DNA from: Microcaldota archaeon
GTDB lineage: Archaea; Micrarchaeota; Micrarchaeia; Micrarchaeales; Micrarchaeaceae
Length of the DNA stretch: 40,013 nucleotides
NCBI GenBank assembly: GCA_021821445.1
Contig: JAKACK010000009.1
Coordinates: 1 to 40,013 of the forward strand
Direction of reading: 5' to 3'
Part shown: positions 27,929 to 38,055 of the stretch, in pieces
Numbering within the stretch: position 1 is the stretch's first letter
Layout: each line of letters begins with the position of its first letter
Notes under the pieces: model-generated
The model's input: only the letters and a program-made list of their open reading frames with translations
Told to the model about the DNA's origin: nothing
The model's database searches: none
Position numbers and translations under genes: made by a program

Positions 27929-28065
27929 ACCTAAATCTAAGCTTATACGTATGTTACCATCTTTTGCATCTAATAATTTTGATATATGAAAACCAGATAA
28001 AACAAAATCCTTTTCTATTACAAAATCACCTTAAATATAATACATTGAGAATAAAAATCTATAAA

Positions 28066-29877
28066 TTAAAAAAAGTGAATAGCAAATCCTCTCATAAAAC
28101 GTTTTACAAATATATGGAATCCTCCCGTGTTTTTCTTTATGTCTTTTATCATTGTTTTATAAAGTATCTTTTCTTGAGCATCCAATTTACCTTCCTTTAC
28201 GGTAGTTTGCTTTTTTCCATCTACAACTTGAGTTTCCGTTTTACTTATAACATCCTTTTTTACCATTGCATACCATTCATCAAGAGAGCTTCCAACATTA
28301 TCATCAACTTTACCCTTTATGACTTTTAATATATCTCCCGTTGTAAGTTTTGTACTCACGTGTTTGTTATACTCTTTTAGCAACGGTATCATTATCGCTT
28401 TATCACATATTTTTTCTATATCTGCAGGTGAATAACCCATTGTAGCTCTTGATAATCTACCAAAATTTATCTTTTTTCTTGGCTTATTCTTAGTATAAAA
28501 ATCAAAAAGGTGCTTTCTTTCTTTATAATTTGGAGGAGGTATGTATAGAGCATCTCCAAATCTACCTGACCTTTTCATTGCAGGGTCTATATCCCATGGT
28601 TGGTTAGTTGCTCCTATTACATATAATCCTTCTGGATTTTTTTCAACTCCATTCATTTCAACTAGAAACTGGTTGACAGCAAGTCTCAAAGCAGAACCTT
28701 CTCCACCACCACTGTCACCTCCACCTCTTTTTACACCTAAAGCATCCAATTCATCAAAAAATATTATACAAGGTGGATTTTTTCTAGCCTGTTCAAATAT
28801 CGCATGAAGGTTCTTTTCAGTATTTCCTGTGTACATATCCACTATCTGATTGGTTCTAGCTATTATAACATTAGCATGAGCTTCTCCTGCCACAGCATTT
28901 ACTGTGTAAGTTTTTCCAACTCCTGGTGGACCATACATAAGTAATCCAACACCTAACTTTTTACCATACTTTTTAAATAAATCCGGATTGTCTATTGCTA
29001 ACACAACATTATTCTTTAAGAAGGTCTTTAACTTTTCTTCTCCAACAACCTCCGCAAAAGTCATATTTGATTTATAAAAAGGAACTTTCTTTATCTGTCC
29101 ATCCTCTATCTCCTCTTTATTATCATCATCATCCTCTTCATCGTCATCATTTTTAGAATTAAAATTATTGCTTAAGTTTGAAAGTTCTTTATCTAAATCA
29201 CTGAAATCAGGTATGTTATGAACATTAGAATTATGATTCCCTATTTGGGGAATTGAATTAGGGTTAGGTTTGGGATTAAGGTTTGGATTATTTGAAATAC
29301 TATTTTTATTCATATTAGAGGATACTAAATTTTTCAATCTTTCTTTAGCCTCTGAATAATTGGGGTTTATTGAAAGAGACTTATTATACCAATTTTTTGC
29401 ACCTTCATAATCTTTATTGGATTCTAATATATCTCCAACAAGTAATGCTGCATCTGCACTATCTGGTTGTAAGGTTATTACTTTTTCTAAATCACGTTTA
29501 GCATCAGCATACTTTTTTTGTATTCTCTCAGTTAAAGCTTTATTAAAATAAGCATCTGCATAATTAGGATCAATCTCTAATGCTTTATTATACTGTTCAA
29601 TTGCATCATCAAATTTATCATCTTCAAAAAGTTCATTTCCTTTTTTCCAATAAGATTTTGCAGTTGGTTCTACGGGTGAATTATTATTAGGGCTTTCAGA
29701 ATCATTTAATAATTCGTTATTATCTTTATCATCCGAACTTTCATCAAATTCCTTATTATTTCCATTACTGTTGTTATTACCGCTATTATCTAAACCATTA
29801 GTAATAGACCCATTATCGTTACTACCACTATTATTATTAAATGAATCCTCTTCATAATCTGGTATTTCATCAACCAT
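28066..29877 (-). CDS. TPR-AAA+ ATPase fusion with low-complexity N-terminus
   Basis: About three TPRs (SYWKKGNELFEDDKFDDAIEQYNKALEIDPNYADAYFNKA...), then AAA: GPPGVGKT, IIFFDELDAL, IGATNQPWDIDPAMKRSGRF. Confidence 0.85.
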   Translation of the reverse strand: MVDEIPDYEEDSFNNNSGSNDNGSITNGLDNSGNNNSNGNNKEFDESSDDKDNNELLNDSESPNNNSPVEPTAKSYWKKGNELFEDDKFDDAIEQYNKALEIDPNYADAYFNKALTERIQKKYADAKRDLEKVITLQPDSADAALLVGDILESNKDYEGAKNWYNKSLSINPNYSEAKERLKNLVSSNMNKNSISNNPNLNPKPNPNSIPQIGNHNSNVHNIPDFSDLDKELSNLSNNFNSKNDDDEEDDDDNKEEIEDGQIKKVPFYKSNMTFAEVVGEEKLKTFLKNNVVLAIDNPDLFKKYGKKLGVGLLMYGPPGVGKTYTVNAVAGEAHANVIIARTNQIVDMYTGNTEKNLHAIFEQARKNPPCIIFFDELDALGVKRGGGDSGGGEGSALRLAVNQFLVEMNGVEKNPEGLYVIGATNQPWDIDPAMKRSGRFGDALYIPPPNYKERKHLFDFYTKNKPRKKINFGRLSRATMGYSPADIEKICDKAIMIPLLKEYNKHVSTKLTTGDILKVIKGKVDDNVGSSLDEWYAMVKKDVISKTETQVVDGKKQTTVKEGKLDAQEKILYKTMIKDIKKNTGGFHIFVKRFMRGFAIHFF

Positions 29878-29955
29878 AATATAATCTCATTAAAATTACA
29901 AATATAAGATATATATTTTTAACTATTTTAAATCTTTAAAAAACCTGCTTTTCAA

Positions 29956-31020
29956 TCAAAAATTGGATACAATCTTATAATCCACAACTATCTCTATAAT
30001 ACTTTTTGAGTAAGTTCTAACTTTTCTTATAAGCTTAAATTCAACTTTGTAATTATTGTCTTTTGCATGCTTTAATATCATAGATTTTACTTCATCTATT
30101 TTATCCGATTCACAAAATGTATAAATATGTACAAATGTGTTATTTTTTGATAATTTAAAAGCACTATCTAAAAAAGATAAACTGGATTTGGGCATTGGCA
30201 TAACTATTCTATCAAATTTTTTATCGCAAGTTTTTGCAAATTCATTAAAATCTGCCAATACTGGTTTTATATTATTTAAATTGTTGAGTTTTATGTTCTT
30301 TTTCATATAAAAATAACCATATTTATTCAACTCTATTGCAACTATGTTTGTATTGGGGTGTTTTTTGGATATTTCTATCGCAAACGGTCCAACACCAGCA
30401 AAAGGTACACACACATTTTCATTATCTGAAATTAAATTAGAGATTCTATTCCTCTCATAAGCAAGCCTTATTGAGAAAAATACCTTTCTAACATCAAATA
30501 CAAATTCACACCCATTCTCTTTATAATTAGCCATGAATGAGTGTTTTCCTAATACATATTTGATAGGTCTAACTCTATAAATACCTTCAACAGGACCATT
30601 CTTCTTCAAAACAGTTTCAACATTTTTATTTGATTTTAAAAATACCTTCGCAATTCTTTTTTCATATTTAATCAAAGAATCAGGTATGTCAAGTATTATT
30701 ATATTACCGAGAAGATCATACCCTTTAACTAAAGAATTATAATCATCATCGTTTAAGATTTCCCTTAATTCACTTAAATAATCAACCTTAACGTTTTCTA
30801 ATTTTCCAACTTCCCTAATTGCTAATTTATACTTTATATTGTTAGAATCTAAACTTTTTATCTTGTTATATTTTTTAATTAAAGGCAAAAGTACTTTGTC
30901 TTTATCTTTTAGTACTGCATAATCTTTATTAAATAAAGATTCATCTAAAAGCAATCTCCTAGTTTTTTCAGCAGATACTTTATCTACCATAACAAAGTAA
31001 ACCTTTTCCATAGTTACCAA
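29956..31020 (-). CDS. tRNA (guanine37-N1)-methyltransferase Trm5-like
   Basis: VCVPFAGVGPFAIEISKKHPNTNIVAIELN, KHSFMANYKENGCEFVFDVRKVFFSIRLAYERNRI, IVMPMPKS. Confidence 0.85.
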   Translation of the reverse strand: MVTMEKVYFVMVDKVSAEKTRRLLLDESLFNKDYAVLKDKDKVLLPLIKKYNKIKSLDSNNIKYKLAIREVGKLENVKVDYLSELREILNDDDYNSLVKGYDLLGNIIILDIPDSLIKYEKRIAKVFLKSNKNVETVLKKNGPVEGIYRVRPIKYVLGKHSFMANYKENGCEFVFDVRKVFFSIRLAYERNRISNLISDNENVCVPFAGVGPFAIEISKKHPNTNIVAIELNKYGYFYMKKNIKLNNLNNIKPVLADFNEFAKTCDKKFDRIVMPMPKSSLSFLDSAFKLSKNNTFVHIYTFCESDKIDEVKSMILKHAKDNNYKVEFKLIRKVRTYSKSIIEIVVDYKIVSNF

Positions 31021-31134
31021 ACCAAATTAATAATAAATCATAATCAAAATATAAATAAATAAACATAAAAAAGAAAAGTTTATAAATTTTTAAATTACTT
31101 ACTGATTAATTTATAATGTTTATTTTAAAGATTA

Positions 31135-31614
31135 ATGGTAAATATAGTGATTAATGTGTATTTTGTAGTAAAAGTAACATCAGGCCAAGAAAAAATTGTT
31201 GCAAGTGTATTGCAGAATAAAGCGAGCAAGTCTGAATTACCAATTTATTCGTTAGTGGTAATTGAAGGTATGAGAGGTTATATAATAATGGAGGCTGAAG
31301 ATGAATTATCAGCTAGAAGCTTCATAAGTAGAGAAAGAAATGTAAAAGGTATATTACCTACACCTTTAGGTGATAGCGAATTAGATAAAATGATAGAGAC
31401 GAATAATACTACAACAGAAATAAATATTGGTGATGTGGTTGAATTCTCCTCAGGACCTTTTAAAGGTTATAAGGCAAAAGTACTCAAAGTTGATAATTCT
31501 AAAAGTGAAATAACTGTGGAATTAATGGATGTTGTAGTTCCAATACCAATAACAACCAAGATGAATACAGCTAAGGTAGTACAAAAGGTATCTGGGGAAT
31601 CAGGAGAACAATAA
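31135..31614 (+). CDS. spt5: Transcription elongation factor Spt5/NusG
   Basis: FVVKVTSGQEKIVASVLQNKA, RNVKGILPTPL, KOW motif GDVVEFSSGPFKGYKAKVLKVD. Confidence 0.9.
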   Translation: MVNIVINVYFVVKVTSGQEKIVASVLQNKASKSELPIYSLVVIEGMRGYIIMEAEDELSARSFISRERNVKGILPTPLGDSELDKMIETNNTTTEINIGDVVEFSSGPFKGYKAKVLKVDNSKSEITVELMDVVVPIPITTKMNTAKVVQKVSGESGEQ

Positions 31615-31713
31615 ATTAATAAGCTTTATAAATTAATAATGACATAATATTTTGTTTTTAAATTTTGATAAATTTGAAGATTCTAATATTTTTAAATAAT
31701 ATTGGTGTAAAAA

Positions 31714-32181
31714 ATGGCAGAAGTAAAAATAGCAGGTTTAATAGAAGGAGGAAAAGCAACAGCAGGACCACCATTTGGACCCGCATTAGGACCACTGGGA
31801 GTTAACATAAATGCAATAATAGGAGAGATAAATAAGGAAACATCAGCTTATGCTGGAATAAAGGTTCCTGTAGAAGTGATAGTTGATAATGTAACTAAGG
31901 ATTATACCATAACAGTAGGATCTCCACCAACAAGCGCAATGATCATGAAGGAAATAAACATAAAAGGAGGAGCAAAGGCAAAAGGTGAAATAGTGGGTAA
32001 CATAACAATAGAGCAACTCAAAAAAATTGCAAAATCAAAAGAATCTGTGCTTTATGGAAAAAGTGAAGTTGAAAGAGTAAAGCAGGTAATCGGAACATGC
32101 AATAGTATCGGAGTAACAGTAGAAGGAAAATCACCTAAAGAAGCCATAAAAGCGATAGATTCTGGAGAGCTAAAGGTATAA
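31714..32181 (+). CDS. rpl11: Ribosomal protein L11
   Basis: IAGLIEGGKATAGPPFGPALGPLGVNINAIIGEIN; FTITVGSPP-like motif TITVGSPPTSAMI. Confidence 0.97.
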   Translation: MAEVKIAGLIEGGKATAGPPFGPALGPLGVNINAIIGEINKETSAYAGIKVPVEVIVDNVTKDYTITVGSPPTSAMIMKEINIKGGAKAKGEIVGNITIEQLKKIAKSKESVLYGKSEVERVKQVIGTCNSIGVTVEGKSPKEAIKAIDSGELKV

Positions 32182-32307
32182 TCTATTTTTTTTAATTTTT
32201 TAAAATTTTGAATTTTGTAATCCCTAATTAATATTTAAATTTATAAAAGTAAATTATTATTATAATAGTAATAGTAAAATTGGAGTATAAACAAAAATGG
32301 TTATTTT

Positions 32308-32658
32308 ATGGGTATATACGATTTTTTTAAAAATCCAAAAGGGCTAGTTGAATTGCCACCTGAAAAGGTAAAAGAAATTGTAGAAAACGGCAAAAAGGAT
32401 TACATATTGATAGATGTCAGAACGAATTGGGAATACAATAAAGGGCATATAAAAGGTTCATTACTTTATACACTTGGAAACGAAGATAAATTAATAAAAA
32501 AATTAGGAATAAAAGATAATGTGATACTCATATGCAAGACAGGACATAGAAGTAGAGCAGCTGCAAATAGGCTTATCAGAATGGGTTTCAATAAAGTATA
32601 TCATATAAAAGGTGGTATGGATAACTGGAGAAAAAAAGGTTTACCTGAAGAAAAATAA
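32308..32658 (+). CDS. Rhodanese-like domain protein
   Basis: YILIDVRTNWEYNKGHIKGS, active-site loop LICKTGHRSRAAA, KGGMDNWRKKGLP. Confidence 0.9.
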   Translation: MGIYDFFKNPKGLVELPPEKVKEIVENGKKDYILIDVRTNWEYNKGHIKGSLLYTLGNEDKLIKKLGIKDNVILICKTGHRSRAAANRLIRMGFNKVYHIKGGMDNWRKKGLPEEK

Positions 32659-32674
32659 TACTGATTTTTTACTT

Positions 32675-33319
32675 ATGTATAACATACTTTATCACAAATT
32701 CGGATTCTTAAATTGGTGGCCTGGAGAAACTAAATTTGAAATATTGGTAGGTGCGATACTAACTCAGCAAACATCATGGAAAAATGTAGATAAAGCGATT
32801 AAAAACCTAAAAGAGAATAACATGTTAAATATAGAAAAAATATCCAATTGCAATATATCAGATTTAGAGGAATTAGTAAGACCAAGTGGTTTTTATAAGC
32901 AGAAAGCCAACAGGCTAAAATCAATATGTAATTTTATACTAAATAATTATGGCAATCTTGATAATTTTCTATCTATAGATATAAAAGAGCTAAGAGAAAA
33001 ACTCTTGAATTTGAATGGGGTTGGTAAAGAAACTGCTGATTCTATCATACTGTACGCATCCGAAAAACCTATATTCGTTATAGACGCTTACACTAAAAGG
33101 GAGTTTAGTAGAATATTTGGAATTAAAGAAACAGATTATGATGAACTTCAAAAACTTGTTGAAACAAATATACCAAAAGATGTAAAATTATACAAAGATT
33201 TCCATGCCCAAATTGTTGAATTGGGAAAGGAGTATTGCAACAAAAATCCTTTATGTGCAAACTGCCCTATGAATTTAACATGTTTATATTTCAGAAGAAT
33301 AGACCATGCAGAAACATAA
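32675..33319 (+). CDS. HhH-GPD/endonuclease III-family DNA glycosylase with FeS cluster
   Basis: ILVGAILTQQTSWKNVDKAI, LNGVGKETADSIILYA, VIDAYTKREFSR, C-terminal Cys cluster CNKNPLCANCPMNLTC. Start set at 32675, avoiding overlap with the rhodanese gene. Confidence 0.88.
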   Translation: MYNILYHKFGFLNWWPGETKFEILVGAILTQQTSWKNVDKAIKNLKENNMLNIEKISNCNISDLEELVRPSGFYKQKANRLKSICNFILNNYGNLDNFLSIDIKELREKLLNLNGVGKETADSIILYASEKPIFVIDAYTKREFSRIFGIKETDYDELQKLVETNIPKDVKLYKDFHAQIVELGKEYCNKNPLCANCPMNLTCLYFRRIDHAET

Positions 33320-33434
33320 TCAAATAAAAATTTTATTTATTTTTTCAAATAAAAATATTATAAAAAAAGTATAATTTTTGCATATTTTATAAAAATATTT
33401 AAATAATAATAAATAAAACTATAATTAATTATTT

Positions 33435-34358
33435 GTGAAATGTGATATTTTGTCAGAAGAAAGCAGCTTATTAAAAAAACTATTATATCGAATAATAAAA
33501 AAACATATAGCAGGCACAACTGCAGCTTCTGCAATAAAAGTACTAAAGAGCATAAATAAAGAGGGTATAAAAACAACTGTTACTTTTCTAAATGATCTTG
33601 AGGATTGTTCTAATCAAACAAAAACAAGATATAATTTTACATCTTATCTACAGCTTTCAAAAGAACTTTTTAGATTAATGATAAATTCTGATATATCTAT
33701 AAGATTATCTCAATTAGGGTATCCGCAAAATGATGGGATAATTGAAGATCTCCCTGAAATATTAAAATATATTCCAATTAAAAACGTATTGTGGATTGAG
33801 TATGAACCAAAATTTGAATTTGAAAAAATGTATGATTTTATAAAAGAAATCAATAATCCCCAATTAGGTCTTGAGGTTTCTACAAGTTTACTTGAGGACA
33901 AATCAACTTTAAATAAAATTATGGAACTAAAAAATGTAAAATTAGTCCCTTTTGATTATAGAAATGGTAATTTGAATACAATTGAGGTAAAAATTAAGAA
34001 AAAGGTAGATGCTATTACAGAATATCAGAGGATATTATCAAAGATACAAAAATATAAATACAATATTCACATATTAATGCCTGATGAAAAAATTACACAA
34101 AAATTAATTGATGCGGATAAAAAAACAAAAAAAGGTTTAATAAAAAAGAATTTAACATTTGAGCTGTTGTTAGGCTCTAGTAACAGAAAGATAAAATCTA
34201 TAAAAAGTAATGGGGTTAATCTCTGCATATATGTTGCTTATGGGAAGGATTGGATGGAATACGCAGCAAATAGGTTGACAACTGGACGTATACATGACAT
34301 ATCATTAAATATGCTTGATACTAAAAAAGAGAATGTTGGTGATACAATTGGTAAATAA
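33435..34358 (+). CDS. Diverged proline dehydrogenase-family protein
   Basis: HIAGTTAASAIKVLKSINKEGIKTTVTFLNDLEDC, ISIRLSQLGYPQND, and C-terminal VAYGKDWMEYAANRL resemble PRODH N-terminal, strand and C-terminal motifs. Confidence 0.6.
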   Translation: MKCDILSEESSLLKKLLYRIIKKHIAGTTAASAIKVLKSINKEGIKTTVTFLNDLEDCSNQTKTRYNFTSYLQLSKELFRLMINSDISIRLSQLGYPQNDGIIEDLPEILKYIPIKNVLWIEYEPKFEFEKMYDFIKEINNPQLGLEVSTSLLEDKSTLNKIMELKNVKLVPFDYRNGNLNTIEVKIKKKVDAITEYQRILSKIQKYKYNIHILMPDEKITQKLIDADKKTKKGLIKKNLTFELLLGSSNRKIKSIKSNGVNLCIYVAYGKDWMEYAANRLTTGRIHDISLNMLDTKKENVGDTIGK

Positions 34359-35409
34359 ATCAAGAACAATCAAAAATAAAAAAACAAGTAAAACAAACGA
34401 AAAACGCCCAATTGATTTAATCACAGGTCCAACTTCCGGAATAGGGGAATTACTTATATCAGAATTACTTAAAAAAGGGCACGAGGTAAGAGTTATAGTT
34501 AGAAAGGATCCTGTTCAAAGTGGCGATTTATTAAAGTTGCCAAGGGGGGTAATTCCATATATCTCAGATATAACATTTAATACAACAGAGGATAAGGAAA
34601 ACCTTTATGAAGCTTGTATAGATGTTGATAATGTATTTCATATAGCAGGAGCTACTTATAATTCAAAATATACATTTGATGAACTGATAAACATAAATGT
34701 AGTTGGTACTGAGAACCTACTCAATTCGATAGTAAAAGCTACAGCTGATAACAATAAAAAGGTTAGATTTATTTTTGCTAGCAGTGTAACTGTTTATGGT
34801 TATACTAGAAAAAATGAGAAACTTACAGAAACATCAAAGCCTAATCCAATGAGCCATTATTCAGAATCCAAGGTTATGGCAGAACAGGTTATCAATTCAA
34901 TTTGCGCTGTGCATTTAAATATAAGCTATACGAATTTAAGATTTGGTATTTTTTATGGATATGATTATAAAAAGTCATTTTATAAAATATTTTCAAATAT
35001 TTATAAAGGACATGGGTATTATATAGGAAATGGGGATAATCACTTAATATTTATTTCAGAATATGATGCTGTTAGAGCTATGCTTGCGGTTATCAGTACT
35101 GATAAGAGTTTAAATCAGGTATACAATGTTTCCGATGGTGTACCTTACACAATAAAAGAGATATTCCAATTTGTAGCTGATCAATTAGGGGTTAAACTTC
35201 CAAATGTTGGAATACCAAAAGCTATAGCAAAGCTTGGTAGAAAAATAATAAACATGAATTATGATGAATTTGAATTTATTGCGAGTGATAGAATACTTGA
35301 TATATCAAAAATAAAAAAAGATTTAGGATTCGTACCATCATCCAATATATATAAAGATGGTAAAAATCTGATTGATTTATACAAGCACGAAGTACTGAAT
35401 ATTAAATGA
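34315..35409 (+). CDS. NAD-dependent epimerase/dehydratase (extended SDR)
   Basis: DLITGPTSGIGELLISELLKKGHEVRVIVR, VFHIAGATYNSK, FIFASSVTVYG, YSESKVMAEQ. The true start is uncertain; it could be further downstream. Confidence 0.85.
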   Translation: MILKKRMLVIQLVNKSRTIKNKKTSKTNEKRPIDLITGPTSGIGELLISELLKKGHEVRVIVRKDPVQSGDLLKLPRGVIPYISDITFNTTEDKENLYEACIDVDNVFHIAGATYNSKYTFDELININVVGTENLLNSIVKATADNNKKVRFIFASSVTVYGYTRKNEKLTETSKPNPMSHYSESKVMAEQVINSICAVHLNISYTNLRFGIFYGYDYKKSFYKIFSNIYKGHGYYIGNGDNHLIFISEYDAVRAMLAVISTDKSLNQVYNVSDGVPYTIKEIFQFVADQLGVKLPNVGIPKAIAKLGRKIINMNYDEFEFIASDRILDISKIKKDLGFVPSSNIYKDGKNLIDLYKHEVLNIK

Positions 35410-35417
35410 ATTGAAGG

Positions 35418-36224
35418 ATGTTAAAGATGCGTTTCGATAAAAAACCTGGAAAAGTGGAAAAGTACATATACGAAAAATTAGATACACAAGGAGCATTATT
35501 ACTGTCTGTTATAGATCCTTTAGATTATAAATCAGAAAAAGAGGCCATAAAATCTGCAGTAACAGTGGGTGAAGGAGGTGCGGACATAATAGTTATAGGA
35601 GGCAGCACTGGAGTACAAGGTGAGTTATTAGATAATGTAACATTAGGTATAAAAGAAAAGATAAACACACCAGTTGTACTATTTCCTGGAAATATAGCGA
35701 CAATTACTAGATATGCAGATGCGATGTACTTTATGTCATTGCTGAATGCTAGAAATCCATATTGGATAACACAGGCACAGATGCTTGCAGCTCCTTTGAT
35801 AAAGTACATGAAAATTGAGGTTTTACCTATAGGATACATAGTGGTTTCACCAGGAGGTACAGTAGGTTGGGTTGGAGATGTTAATTTAATACCTAGGGAA
35901 AAACCAAAAATCGCATCTGCATTAGCACTTGCAGGTGAATATTTAGGAGATAAATTTATTATAACGGATACGGGATCAAATCCAAGTCTACAAAATTATG
36001 GTCCAATAACTGAAGAGATGGTGCATGAGGTAAAATCCGCAATATCAATTCCATATATAGTTGGAGGAGGTATAACAAATGCTGATTACCTTTCCAAAGC
36101 ACTTAAAAGTGGAGCTGATATGGTTCAGATAGGTACCGCTTTTGAAAAATCTACAAACATAAAGAATACAATAAACATGTTCTCAAAAATAATAAGGGAA
36201 GAAGGAAGGAAAAAGATAAAGTAA
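35418..36224 (+). CDS. Geranylgeranylglyceryl phosphate synthase
   Basis: DPLDYKSEKEAI, GADIIVIGGSTGVQG, PVVLFPGNIATITRYADAMYFMSLLNARNPYWITQAQ, YIVVSPGGTVGWVGD, VGGGITNADYLSKALKSGADMVQIGTAFE. Confidence 0.95.
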   Translation: MLKMRFDKKPGKVEKYIYEKLDTQGALLLSVIDPLDYKSEKEAIKSAVTVGEGGADIIVIGGSTGVQGELLDNVTLGIKEKINTPVVLFPGNIATITRYADAMYFMSLLNARNPYWITQAQMLAAPLIKYMKIEVLPIGYIVVSPGGTVGWVGDVNLIPREKPKIASALALAGEYLGDKFIITDTGSNPSLQNYGPITEEMVHEVKSAISIPYIVGGGITNADYLSKALKSGADMVQIGTAFEKSTNIKNTINMFSKIIREEGRKKIK

Positions 36225-37363
36225 TGACAAAAATGAGAGAAATATCAACATTAGAAGTTGCAGCAATATTGAAGGAGCTCAATAACATAAATGACCTATT
36301 TATCGATAAATTTTATCTTATTTCAGAGGATGAATTTCGATTTAAGCTTTCAAAATCCGGAGTTAAGATAAATGTTCAGTGCAAACTATGCCACAATTTT
36401 AGTCAAACTGAGTATGTGAAATCAGTAGATAATGATTCAAAATCAACATTCGAATCTGCAGTTAGAAAAAGAATTGGAAATTTTTATATAACTGGAATTA
36501 CACAACCTAATGATGACAGAATAATAAATTTAAAAATAAAGAAGGGAGATACCGAAAAAAATGTAATAATAGAAATGTTTGCAAAAGGCAACTTAATAAT
36601 AGCAAATTCTGATTATAAAATTGAACTCGTATATAAACCAAAAACGTTTAAGGACAGGAGTATTGAGATAAATGAAATCTACAAACCTCCTGAAAAGTCT
36701 GAGATAACAATATCAGATTTAAAAGGTACAGAATTCATTGAAAAATTAATAGATATTTATAAAAACTCCAATCAATCTATTAAATTAATAAAGTTCCTTA
36801 ACAAGTTGATAAATATAGGGGTTATATACATAGAGGATTCAATAATCCAAAATAAAATTGATCCAAACGTAAAATTATCCGATGTAAATGAAAATATGTT
36901 GAAAAGTATAATTCTAACAATAAAAGAAAAAGTCAATTACATAGATGCGCCATTACCAACTTTATATTTCGATAATGATGATAACCCCATTGATTTTTCA
37001 ATATGCCCTATATCAAAATACTCTGATTATAAAAGCAAAACTTTTGATAGGATAGGAAAGATGTTAGACACATTAACCTATGAAAACGATAATTCAGTTG
37101 ATACACCTGTTTCAAAAAAGGCAAAAGAAACTGAGATTAGCATACAAAAACAGAAAGAGATAATACAAAGTATGCATGAAAGAATAAATTATGATAAAGA
37201 AGCGGGCAAGATAATATTTACCAATATGAATTTGATTAACCAAGTTATAAATTTTGCATCTTCAAATAAGCATTTAACACTGGATCAATTAAAAGAACAA
37301 TTTCCATATCTAAATATAAAAGAAGTGGACTTAGTAAAGAAAACTATAACGTTGGAATTTTAG
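36224..37363 (+). CDS. NFACT/Rqc2-family protein, apparently N-terminal part only
   Basis: MREISTLEVAAILKELNNINDLFIDKFYLISEDEFRFKL, KRIGNFYITGITQPNDDRIINLKI, IIEMFAKGNLIIANSDYKI; ends after the coiled coil. Confidence 0.7.
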   Translation: MTKMREISTLEVAAILKELNNINDLFIDKFYLISEDEFRFKLSKSGVKINVQCKLCHNFSQTEYVKSVDNDSKSTFESAVRKRIGNFYITGITQPNDDRIINLKIKKGDTEKNVIIEMFAKGNLIIANSDYKIELVYKPKTFKDRSIEINEIYKPPEKSEITISDLKGTEFIEKLIDIYKNSNQSIKLIKFLNKLINIGVIYIEDSIIQNKIDPNVKLSDVNENMLKSIILTIKEKVNYIDAPLPTLYFDNDDNPIDFSICPISKYSDYKSKTFDRIGKMLDTLTYENDNSVDTPVSKKAKETEISIQKQKEIIQSMHERINYDKEAGKIIFTNMNLINQVINFASSNKHLTLDQLKEQFPYLNIKEVDLVKKTITLEF

Positions 37364-37404
37364 TGCTAAATTTCATAAGTGCATTTAAATTAATTTAAAA
37401 ATTA

Positions 37405-37977
37405 CTAAAACCTTGGTGTATCATCACCAACAACTTCATGCATAACATTATCTACATTAAATTCCTTTTTTATAAAATAGCTATCAATTTTGTTTGAATA
37501 TATATAATTTAAGATTACAAAATTTATAACCGCGAACATGAACAAAAAGGCTTCCCCAAAATAAAAATGAACGGTTTTACCAACATTTAAATTAGAAGAG
37601 CTAAAATAAAATAAATTATAATTTGTTTTTGCCGAATTCAATATTCCTGGATTCATAAGTAATAAAATAAACAATACAACTGCAAATCCAAAATTAAATA
37701 AATGTAAATTTATGGCAGTCGTAAATGCAAATTTTTTCAGATTCAAAATTCCTATACCTAATATTATAAATGCAAAAGCTAATATAAACGCGAAAGCAGT
37801 ACTAAAAGGACCAAACATTTTAAGTATTAGAGGAAGTCCGGAATAAACAGCATTACCTGAAAAATAATTTAATGCGGAGAAAGTGAACAAAAATAACATA
37901 GTAATTCCTATAAAAATTAGGGTAAATGACATAAATTTAATTTTTTTTATAATGTTATTACTCTCCATATTGACCAT
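37405..37977 (-). CDS. Four-TM membrane protein
   Basis: Hydrophobic segments LIFIGITMLFLFTFSALNYF, AFAFILAFAFIILGIGIL, FGFAVVLFILLLM, FLFMFAVINFVILNYIY. Confidence 0.5.
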   Translation of the reverse strand: MVNMESNNIIKKIKFMSFTLIFIGITMLFLFTFSALNYFSGNAVYSGLPLILKMFGPFSTAFAFILAFAFIILGIGILNLKKFAFTTAINLHLFNFGFAVVLFILLLMNPGILNSAKTNYNLFYFSSSNLNVGKTVHFYFGEAFLFMFAVINFVILNYIYSNKIDSYFIKKEFNVDNVMHEVVGDDTPRF

Positions 37978-38055
37978 AATATAATTAGTAAAGTTTTTAT
38001 TTAAAGCTTTTGGGGAAATATCTAATAATTATTAAGAAACAGAGTTATTGATAAA

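Noticed and set aside
27964-28329. 121-aa plus-strand ORF
   Set aside because: Mostly antisense to the AAA gene, with no plausible start context or domain.
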